5,949 nucleotides of DNA from an uncultured Bacillota bacterium (GTDB lineage: Bacteria > Bacillota > Clostridia > UBA1381), in contig CASFSH010000012.1 of the NCBI GenBank assembly GCA_949297205.1, positions 1 through 5,949 on the forward strand, written 5' to 3'. A program made the position numbers and the translations under genes. Each line of letters begins with the position of its first letter. The first letter of the stretch is position 1. The notes under the pieces were generated by a model, which saw only the letters and a program-made list of their open reading frames with translations, ran no database searches and was not told the DNA's origin. Positions 1-5,260 of the stretch are shown piece after piece.

Positions 1-4
1 AGCA

Positions 5-52
5 GAGACAAACATTTTTATAACATGGTTATAATGATGATTGTCTTTTTTT
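5..52 (+). terminator. Rho-independent terminator of an upstream gene outside the window
   Basis: A long hairpin is formed by 5-24 and 28-47 around a 3-nt ATG loop (25-27). The outer AGACAA/TTGTCT arms and the inner TATAAC/GTTATA arms pair perfectly. Only an A-A and a T-T mismatch, plus wobble pairs, interrupt the stem. It runs straight into a T tract ending at 52. No matching A tract precedes it, so it reads as a plus-strand terminator. It insulates the next gene from whatever lies to the left. Confidence 0.78.
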
Positions 53-103
53 ACGTTTATCTTATAATTCTATGTATTAAATGTGAATTTTCTTTAACAT
101 TAA

Positions 104-131
104 TTGACAAGGAAGGTTAATGTATGATAAT
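104..131 (+). promoter_or_regulatory. Sigma-A type promoter of the stalk/PepSY gene
   Basis: The -35 box TTGACA (104-109) is a perfect match. After 16 nt comes GATAAT (126-131), five of six matches to the -10 consensus. Transcription would start near 138, giving a leader of about 27 nt. That leader contains the Shine-Dalgarno AGAGGTG (153-159), five bases before the ATG at 165. The promoter lies just downstream of a terminator, as expected for an independent transcript. Confidence 0.75.
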
Positions 132-164
132 ATAAAATAAAAATCGGAAAAAAGAGGTGTTTTT

Positions 165-980
165 ATGAAAAGAAGAATAACTGTTTTGGCAGCTGTTGCT
201 TTAAGTGTATCAAGCGTTGCGGTAGGAGTTTTTGCACGAGATATAATAGATACCATTGAAGCGCAAATCAGACCTGATTTTACCATTGCCGTTGACGGTA
301 AAGTACAGAGCTTTAAAAATGCGAACGGTGAAACGGTATATCCTCTCCTTTATGAAGGTACAACATATCTTCCGGTGAGAGCAATCGGCGAGCTTATGGG
401 AAAGACGGTATACTGGTATGAAAATGATAAAAGAATTGAACTGAACACTGTAACAAGCACAGTGACGGATGCGGACGTAATTATTACGGGAGATACAAAA
501 CCGCAGACAGGCACAACTACCGGAAATAATACATCATCAGCAGGAGAAATAACGTCAGAACAGGCAAAAAACATCGCGTTGGATAAAGCCGGTTTGACAG
601 AGAATGACGTAGTATTGCAAAAAGTTCAGCTTGAATATGATGACGGCAGAAAAGTATATGATGTGGAATTTATGAAAGATGCATACAAATACTCCGCAGA
701 AATACTTGTATCGGACGGAACTGTTATTTCCTGGGAAGAAGATGACAAAAACATCTATCAGAATCAGACAGGAGAGATAACAATTGACGAAGCTAAAAAA
801 ATCGCGCTTAATAAAGCAGGACTGACCGAGTCGCAGGTTACCTTTATAAAGGCAGAGTTGGATTTTGATGACGGACAGAAAATATATGATATTGAATTTA
901 TTAAAGATATGGAAAAGTATTCCGCAGAAATACTTGTGTCCGACGGCAGAGTTGTATCATGGGAAGAAGATAGGCGATAA
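165..980 (+). CDS. Exported stalk-domain protein with two PepSY repeats
   Basis: Predicted secreted or surface protein of 271 residues. A Sec signal peptide covers about 1-24 (KRR, hydrophobic core, likely cut after VFA). Residues 37-95 match the stalk domain related to the copper amine oxidase N-terminal domain (IAVDGK, then YLPVRAIGELMG and a Trp). A Thr/Ser/Gly-rich linker (96-126) leads to two PepSY domains (about 127-195 and 203-271), each ending in SAEILVSDG and SWEED. No LPXTG motif, lipobox or second membrane segment is visible. The start is fixed by a good Shine-Dalgarno site and the signal peptide. PepSY domains are thought to inhibit or bind proteases or to sense peptides, and stalk domains occur in clostridial cell-surface proteins. 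No substrate can be named. It appears monocistronic, with its own promoter and terminator. Domain calls are firm; function is not. Confidence 0.9.
   Translation: MKRRITVLAAVALSVSSVAVGVFARDIIDTIEAQIRPDFTIAVDGKVQSFKNANGETVYPLLYEGTTYLPVRAIGELMGKTVYWYENDKRIELNTVTSTVTDADVIITGDTKPQTGTTTGNNTSSAGEITSEQAKNIALDKAGLTENDVVLQKVQLEYDDGRKVYDVEFMKDAYKYSAEILVSDGTVISWEEDDKNIYQNQTGEITIDEAKKIALNKAGLTESQVTFIKAELDFDDGQKIYDIEFIKDMEKYSAEILVSDGRVVSWEEDRR
543..977 (+). repeat. Intragenic duplication encoding two PepSY domains
   Basis: Segments 543-749 and 771-977 are direct repeats offset by 228 nt (76 codons). By my alignment about two thirds of the residues are identical, including shared KAGLTE, KYSAEILVSDG and SWEED blocks. 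At DNA level the conserved stretches are interrupted, mostly at third positions. The duplication is therefore not very recent and looks maintained by selection. Confidence 0.85.
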
Positions 981-996
981 TTTTTTATACTGAAAA

Positions 997-1057
997 TAAA
1001 AACGGCCGGGGAAAATGAGTAATGCAAAATAACTCATTTTCCCACAGCCTTTTTTTT
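997..1057. terminator. Bidirectional Rho-independent terminator between convergent genes
   Basis: A perfect 12-bp stem pairs 1009-1020 (GGGAAAATGAGT) with 1032-1043, with an 11-nt loop. Outer GGC (1004-1006)/GCC (1047-1049) pairs lie beyond a small internal loop. On the plus strand eight T follow (1050-1057). On the minus strand the A-rich stretch before 1003 supplies a T tract. It therefore serves both the stalk/PepSY gene ending at 980 and the minus-strand spoVAC ending at 1098. Confidence 0.88.
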
Positions 1058-1097
1058 ATTTCAAAAATTACGCTTGGCTTGTTGAAAATATCCCAAA

Positions 1098-1541
1098 TTA
1101 TTTCATAAACAGAAAAATTATTCCTGCCACAAAGGAAGCAGCAGTACCGTAAAGTATTACCGGACCTGCTATGGTGAATATTTTTGCGCCTACACCGAGA
1201 ATATATCCTTCTGTTTTTGCTTCAATGGCGGGGGAGGCAACGGCATTTGAAAAGCCGGTAATAGGAACAAGAGTACCGGCACCTCCGTGTTTTGCAAGTT
1301 TGTGATAAATATCCAATCCGGTAAGGAGTACGCCAATAAATATCATTGTAACCGAAGTGGCGCTCCCTGCAATATCATCACTAAGCCCCAATGATTTATA
1401 AAAAGAAAGAAAACACTGACCGACTACGCATATTGTTCCGCCTATTAAAAAGGCTTTTATGCAGTTTTTTAATATTTTTGACGTGGGCGATTTTTTCTTT
1501 ACAAGGGATTGATATTCCTGCTGACTCATTTTGCTGCTCAT
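1098..1541 (-). CDS. spoVAC: Stage V sporulation protein AC (SpoVAC) homologue
   Basis: A small integral membrane protein of 147 residues, the usual SpoVAC length. SpoVA proteins form the inner spore membrane channel that takes up dipicolinic acid in sporulation and releases it at germination. Visible features are a basic N-terminus, hydrophobic segments at about 26-47, 58-76 and 114-145, and the family signature at 86-112 (GGAGTLVPITGFSNAVASPA, then EAKTEG). The start at 1541 has AGGAGG nine bases upstream (within 1551-1557); an internal Met5 is possible but has no such site. Known spoVA loci carry spoVAD and spoVAE directly after spoVAC. Here the gene ends at a terminator and faces an unrelated convergent gene, so it is an orphan copy or its partners lie elsewhere. 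Forespore sigma-G control is expected from the family, but I found no convincing sigma-G promoter. Confidence 0.93.
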   Translation of the reverse strand: MSSKMSQQEYQSLVKKKSPTSKILKNCIKAFLIGGTICVVGQCFLSFYKSLGLSDDIAGSATSVTMIFIGVLLTGLDIYHKLAKHGGAGTLVPITGFSNAVASPAIEAKTEGYILGVGAKIFTIAGPVILYGTAASFVAGIIFLFMK

Positions 1542-1688
1542 ATTTTTAATTCCTCCTGATATATTCTGTATGTTAAATTATTTGTAATTGTAAAATAAAA
1601 AGTTTTATAATGAATTAATGTTATTATTTACAAAAGTATTCAAATTATGAATAAAAAATAAACTTTTAAATAAATCTCGTCAATTTAC
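1542..1688. other. AT-rich divergent intergenic segment, no gene seen
   Basis: This is the left part of the 319-nt gap between divergent spoVAC and the DUF5685 gene. It holds the spoVAC Shine-Dalgarno site (AGGAGG on the minus strand, within 1551-1557) and is otherwise very AT-rich with scattered stop codons in all frames. The spoVAC promoter must lie here. A minus-strand CATTATA (1606-1612) resembles a sigma-G -10 box but lacks a well-spaced -35. The right part of the gap, the promoter and leader of the DUF5685 gene, is described separately. Confidence 0.6.
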
Positions 1689-1717
1689 TTGATATATTGT
1701 TAAAATAGAGGTATACT
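1689..1717 (+). promoter_or_regulatory. Sigma-A type promoter of the DUF5685/J-domain operon
   Basis: TTGATA (1689-1694) and TATACT (1712-1717) are each five of six matches to consensus, with the optimal 17-nt spacer. Transcription should begin near 1724, leaving about 137 nt of untranslated leader before the ATG at 1861. This is the only strong plus-strand promoter I see between here and the right edge of the window. Confidence 0.78.
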
Positions 1718-1734
1718 AATATAAATACAATATA

Positions 1735-1860
1735 TAACCTGAGTGCAGACTGCAATCTGTCGCAAGCTCTGTTTTTTACAAGCAAAGCGGGAGCATTGCT
1801 CCGATTAAAAATGTATGTCTGATTATTATGTGAACCGTCGAAAGGCAGAGGGATTTAGAT
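1735..1860 (+). promoter_or_regulatory. Long, possibly structured 5' leader of the DUF5685 gene
   Basis: The leader can form CAGA (1746-1749)/TCTG (1756-1759) enclosed by GAG (1741-1743)/CTC (1767-1769) and followed by six T (1772-1777), which resembles a weak attenuator. A second hairpin, GGAGC (1790-1794)/GCTCC (1798-1802), has a 3-nt loop. Competing pairings exist. CAGAC (1746-1750) can pair with GTCTG (1817-1821), and CTCTG (1767-1771) with CAGAG (1846-1850), which overlaps the Shine-Dalgarno region (AGAGGGA, 1847-1853). I could not match it to a riboswitch class I know. The stems are short, so regulation is only a hypothesis. Confidence 0.4.
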
Positions 1861-2718
1861 ATGTTCGGATACATAGACATTTCACGCAACACCATATCTG
1901 AAGAAGATAAGAAATTATACCAAAGCTACTATTGCGGATTATGCAAGGCAATAGGAAAAAAATCACAGGTTTTCAGAATGGGACTTAATAACGATCTTGC
2001 TTTTTTGGCGGTATTGTTATCCTCCGTATCGGAGGAAGAACCGAAAATAAAGGAAAATCAAACTTGCATAGCACACAGAATAAAAAAACATGACGAAATA
2101 ATTTTCGACAGTGTTATGGATTACACAGCCGATATGAATATTTTGTTGGTTTATCTTAAGATATGTGACGATGCTGCGGATACGAAAGGTATTTCAAAAA
2201 ACATATTGAAAAAAATGCTGAAAAGAAGCGTTGAAGATGTTGTTTCCGTTTACGGTAATCTGGGAGATTACATTAAGGATAAACTGTCAAGACTGGACGA
2301 ACTTGAAAAGGAAAAGTCCGGGTCCATAGATGAAACAGCAGACTGTTTTGCGAAAATTACAGAAGCTGTTTTTGCCCCTGATTTTATCAAAGACGAAAAT
2401 ACCAAAAAGATTTTGTCGTGGATGGGATATAATCTGGGCAGATGGATTTATATAGTGGATGCATATGATGATCTGGAAAAAGACAGAAAAAGCGGAAATT
2501 ATAATCCTTTCATATGTGCCGGTGAGGACAATTCGCCGGAACTGAAGAAAACTACTTACGACGCATTGGTACAAACTCTTACGAATGCGGCAAATGCATA
2601 TGATTTGCTTACGGTATACCGTAATGATACATTGCTTAAAAATATATTGTATAACGGGTTATTCGGGAAAATGAACAGTATATTCACCGGAATGGAGGAA
2701 AATAATGAACCCATATGA
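1861..2718 (+). CDS. DUF5685 family protein of unknown function
   Basis: A 285-residue, probably cytoplasmic and helical protein with no signal peptide or membrane segment. I recognise it as DUF5685 from the N-terminal MFGYI, the YYCGLC motif (C25, C28), a Cys/His cluster at 69-77 (CIAHRIKKH), an Asp cluster CDDAAD (102-107), and a C-terminal block DAYDDLEKD (200-208) followed by NYNPF. From memory of clostridial homologues these blocks are family-wide. The two Cys/His clusters could bind zinc or an Fe-S cluster. The two Asp-rich helical motifs recall metal-diphosphate sites of isoprenoid-synthase-like folds, but their spacing is shorter than usual; both are inferences. The ATG follows AGAGGGA by seven bases. 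The gene has its own promoter and leader, and its last 14 nt overlap the J-domain gene, implying translational coupling and a shared job. Confidence 0.88.
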   Translation: MFGYIDISRNTISEEDKKLYQSYYCGLCKAIGKKSQVFRMGLNNDLAFLAVLLSSVSEEEPKIKENQTCIAHRIKKHDEIIFDSVMDYTADMNILLVYLKICDDAADTKGISKNILKKMLKRSVEDVVSVYGNLGDYIKDKLSRLDELEKEKSGSIDETADCFAKITEAVFAPDFIKDENTKKILSWMGYNLGRWIYIVDAYDDLEKDRKSGNYNPFICAGEDNSPELKKTTYDALVQTLTNAANAYDLLTVYRNDTLLKNILYNGLFGKMNSIFTGMEENNEPI

Positions 2719-3328
2719 GGTTTTGGGAGTAAAGCCCGGGGATGATGAAGAAACAATAAAAAAGGCATACAGAAACCTTGTTAAGAAATATCATCCCGAC
2801 AAATATGTCAATACGCCTATGGCGGAAATGGCAAGCGAAAAAATGAAACAGATAAATGAAGCCTATGATATGATAGTAAATAACAAAAATACCGGAAACG
2901 GATACGGAGGCGGTTACAATACCGGATACGGCGGAGGTTACGGATCATACGGGGGATACGGATGGGGAAACAATTCAGGATATGATTATTCAACAATCAG
3001 CTTTGAAACGGTAAGACGGCTGATTGCGGCAAGACGTATATTTGAAGCCGAAAATATGCTCAACAACCTTCCTCGTGATGCACAGTGGTATTATCTTATG
3101 GGTTTGGTTTATGTAAATAAAGGCTGGTATAATCAGGGCATTGAATATATTAAAAGAGCCGTGCAGATGGATCCGGAAAATTTGGAATATCGGTCTGCAC
3201 TTAACAATATTAACAATAACGGGCAGAATTATAAAAATGTTGTATTTAATACCGGAGGCACATCATGCGGAATATGTTCTTCTCTTTGTGCGTCGTGGTT
3301 TTTATTCAGATGCTGCTGCGGATGCTGA
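2705..3328 (+). CDS. J-domain protein with Gly/Tyr linker, TPR-like region and Cys-rich tail
   Basis: A 207-residue DnaK (Hsp70) co-chaperone of the class C type, not DnaJ itself. The J domain covers about 1-60, with the essential HPD at 30-32 and the clostridial pattern NPYEVLGVKPG and QINEAYDMI. Residues 64-95 are a Gly/Tyr/Asn low-complexity linker. Residues 98-165 look like a TPR-type helical repeat (WYYLMGLVYVNKGWYNQGIEYI, with the later AVQMDPEN). The last 20 residues hold seven Cys (188, 191, 195, 203-205, 207) around WFLF. The zinc-finger and substrate domains of true DnaJ are absent. The J domain should stimulate DnaK ATPase, with the TPR and tail choosing the client. Its start lies inside the DUF5685 gene (GGAGG at 2694-2698, six bases upstream), so the DUF5685 protein is the obvious candidate partner. 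The J-domain call is firm; the client is inferred. Confidence 0.93.
   Translation: MNPYEVLGVKPGDDEETIKKAYRNLVKKYHPDKYVNTPMAEMASEKMKQINEAYDMIVNNKNTGNGYGGGYNTGYGGGYGSYGGYGWGNNSGYDYSTISFETVRRLIAARRIFEAENMLNNLPRDAQWYYLMGLVYVNKGWYNQGIEYIKRAVQMDPENLEYRSALNNINNNGQNYKNVVFNTGGTSCGICSSLCASWFLFRCCCGC
2894..2986 (+). repeat. Gly/Tyr low-complexity coding segment
   Basis: Imperfect reiterations of a GGATACGG-like unit encode repeated GYGGGY and GSYGGYG blocks in the J-domain protein (residues about 64-94). This is the positional counterpart of the Gly/Phe linker of classical J proteins, with Tyr in place of Phe. The simple DNA repeats make it prone to length change between strains. Confidence 0.75.
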
Positions 3329-3405
3329 ATGTGGATATAACATGATTATATAACCGACAACAGGGGATTGTTGAATTGTTTTGAAAGGAGATTAATAAAC
3401 TAATT

Positions 3406-4395
3406 ATGAATGAAAAGGAACAACATATAACCTCCATAGGCGGACAGGCGATTATTGAGGGCGTTATGATGAGAGGACCGTACAAAACCGCAAATGCGGT
3501 GAGAAAGCCTGACGGTGAAATTGTTTGCGAGGTAAACGAAAACGGCACAAAATCACGTCCGAAAATCTGCAAGCTGCCCATAATAAGGGGCTGTGTCAAT
3601 TTTATTGACAGTCTTGTGATAGGTATGAAAGCCCTTATGTTTTCGGCTGAGTTTATGGATGTGGAGGAAGAAGAACAAAGCCAAAGCAAATTTGACAAAT
3701 GGCTGGAGGATAAGTTCGGTGATAAAATCAAAGATATTGTTATTTATGCGTCCATAGTTTTATCTTTATTTCTCAGTATAGGATTGTTTATATTTATTCC
3801 TTCCATTATAACAGGCGGTCTTGAATGGCTATTTGAAATGTTTGGACCTTTGAAAAAAATATCCGAAACAAGAGTATTTACAGGTCTGTCGGAAGGTATT
3901 ATACGTATGATAATATTTGTGGCATATCTTGCGTTGGTATCAAAAATGAAGGATATAAAAAGAGTATTTGAATATCACGGCGCCGAACACAAGACAATTG
4001 CCTGCTACGAGGACGGGAAAGAGCTTACGGTGGAAAATGTAAGAAAATACACACGTTTTCATCCCAGATGCGGAACAAGCTTTTTGCTTTTTGTCATGAT
4101 TATAAGTATATTGCTGTTTATGCTTTTACCGAGATTCGACGGTTATATAAGAATAGTACAGATACTTTTGAGAATGGTAACAAGACTTGCGTTGCTTCCG
4201 GTTGTTGCCGGACTCTCCTATGAGGTTATAAAGCTTGCGGGAAGAAGTAAAAACAAATGTGTAAAAACACTGACAAAACCCGGTTTGTGGCTTCAAAAGC
4301 TTACAACAAGAGAACCGGATGACAGTCAGATAGAAGTTGCGATAGCTTCAATGAATGCAGTTATACCCGAAAACAGGGAGGAAGATAAATGGTAA
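3406..4395 (+). CDS. DUF1385 membrane protein, prmC-linked (YqhQ-like)
   Basis: A 329-residue integral membrane protein of unknown function, of the family that includes Bacillus YqhQ. The N-terminus carries the diagnostic GGQAIIEGVMMRGP (12-25). Hydrophobic segments lie at about 111-136, 162-179, 224-242 and 258-274, with a large soluble N-terminal part. The second signature, EYHGAEHKTI (189-198), contains an H-x-x-E-H pattern (H191, E194, H195). It is followed by FHPRCGTSF (218-226) with H219 and C222, just before a membrane segment. These polar residues look like a metal site at the membrane edge, but no activity is established. AAAGGAG (3384-3390) lies 15 bases before the ATG, a long spacing; no other in-frame ATG, GTG or TTG fits better. 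Its stop overlaps prmC by 7 nt. In many Firmicutes this gene sits in an rpmE-DUF1385-prmC-prfA neighbourhood, which suggests a link to translation or the envelope. Confidence 0.92.
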   Translation: MNEKEQHITSIGGQAIIEGVMMRGPYKTANAVRKPDGEIVCEVNENGTKSRPKICKLPIIRGCVNFIDSLVIGMKALMFSAEFMDVEEEEQSQSKFDKWLEDKFGDKIKDIVIYASIVLSLFLSIGLFIFIPSIITGGLEWLFEMFGPLKKISETRVFTGLSEGIIRMIIFVAYLALVSKMKDIKRVFEYHGAEHKTIACYEDGKELTVENVRKYTRFHPRCGTSFLLFVMIISILLFMLLPRFDGYIRIVQILLRMVTRLALLPVVAGLSYEVIKLAGRSKNKCVKTLTKPGLWLQKLTTREPDDSQIEVAIASMNAVIPENREEDKW

Positions 4396-5240
4396 TAAGG
4401 GAAGCTTTGAAAAATGCTGTTTCAAAATTGAAAGAAAACGGAGTGGAAAACGCTGTTTTTGAAGCTCATATGATTTTAAGACACTTTTTAAAGCTTGAAC
4501 CTATTGACCTTATTCTTAAGAAAGATAATCAAATAGGCAATGAGCAGTGGGAAGACATTAAAAATGCAGTTGAAAGACGGATAAATCATGAACCTTTGCA
4601 GTATATATTGGGTGTTCAGGAATTTATGGGGCTTGAGTTTGTTGTTAATAAAGATGTGCTGGTCCCCAGGGCAGATACCGAAACACTTGCCGAATATGTG
4701 ATTAACAGGTATATGAACAGAGGGTTCAGGGCTCTTGACATAGGCACCGGTTCGGGGTGTATTGCAATATCCGTTGCACACTATAATAAAAATGCATTTG
4801 TCCGAGGAATAGATATTTCCTGTAACGCCATTGAAACGGCAAAGATAAATGCAAAAAAAAATAATGTTGATGACAGAGTGGATTTTTGCGTTGATGATAT
4901 TTTTAAAACAAACATATACGGTCAATATGATCTGATTATGTCAAATCCTCCGTACATAGAAACCGATGTGATTAAAAATCTTGATCCCGATGTCAGGGAC
5001 TATGAGCCGTTAAACGCATTGGACGGCGGAACAGACGGAATGGATTATTACAGGCATATAATAAAAATTGCGCCTTCAATGCTTTTAAAAAACGGAATGC
5101 TTGTATTTGAAACAGGTTATAACCAAGCACATATGGTTGCACAATTAATGAAAAAAGATTTTTCGGATATTGAAATTATTAAAGATTTATGCGGTAATGA
5201 CAGGGTGGTTGCAGGATGCATAAAACCATTTAACGGGTAA
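4389..5240 (+). CDS. prmC: Peptide chain release factor N5-glutamine methyltransferase PrmC
   Basis: Cytosolic class I methyltransferase that transfers a methyl group from S-adenosylmethionine to the Gln of the GGQ motif in release factors RF1 and RF2, improving termination. The 283-residue length is typical. The N-terminal helical domain (1-85) includes the EPLQYILG block (68-75), then LVPRADTETL (91-100). The SAM-binding motif is ALDIGTGSGCIAIS (115-128), the acidic motif is GIDIS (140-144), and the catalytic NPPY is at 186-189. The downstream GGTDGMDYY and FETGYNQ also fit the family. All key residues are intact. AGGGAGG (4375-4381) lies seven bases before the ATG, inside the end of the DUF1385 gene, and the 7-nt overlap implies coupled translation. 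The release-factor gene prfA, often adjacent in Firmicutes, is not next to it here. Confidence 0.97.
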   Translation: MVIREALKNAVSKLKENGVENAVFEAHMILRHFLKLEPIDLILKKDNQIGNEQWEDIKNAVERRINHEPLQYILGVQEFMGLEFVVNKDVLVPRADTETLAEYVINRYMNRGFRALDIGTGSGCIAISVAHYNKNAFVRGIDISCNAIETAKINAKKNNVDDRVDFCVDDIFKTNIYGQYDLIMSNPPYIETDVIKNLDPDVRDYEPLNALDGGTDGMDYYRHIIKIAPSMLLKNGMLVFETGYNQAHMVAQLMKKDFSDIEIIKDLCGNDRVVAGCIKPFNG

Positions 5241-5260
5241 AAAAGAAAGGAATAACTGTT

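Noticed and set aside
1606..1612. CATTATA on the minus strand as a sigma-G -10 box for spoVAC
   Set aside because: It fits the -10 pattern, but the nearest GAATA-type -35 is about 24 nt away, not 17-18. A weak sigma-A reading (TTGTAA, 18 nt, TATAAA) is equally possible in such AT-rich DNA.
1735..1860. Leader as a known riboswitch (TPP, SAM, glycine, purine, c-di-GMP or THF type)
   Set aside because: None of the conserved sequence boxes I know for these classes appears. It is kept only as an unassigned leader.
3141..3353. Plus-strand open frame inside the end of the J-domain gene
   Set aside because: It lies in another frame of a clear gene, has no ribosome site, and its protein shows no recognisable domain.
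3333..3355. Hairpin after the J-domain gene as a terminator
   Set aside because: The stem is mostly A-T (ATATAA/TTATAT), with a two-base bulge before GG/CC, and has no T tract after it.
3371..3399. Promoter for the DUF1385 gene (TTGAAT with TAATAA)
   Set aside because: The -10 match is poor, and the start would fall at or beyond the Shine-Dalgarno site, leaving no ribosome site in the transcript.
3306..3731. Minus-strand open frame of 141 codons opposite the start of the DUF1385 gene
   Set aside because: It covers the conserved DUF1385 N-terminal signature on the other strand and has no domain or initiation signal of its own.
4488..4925. Minus-strand open frame of 145 codons opposite prmC
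   Set aside because: It is antisense to intact prmC motifs, with no ribosome site and a Cys/Ile/Phe-rich composition typical of a reverse-strand shadow.
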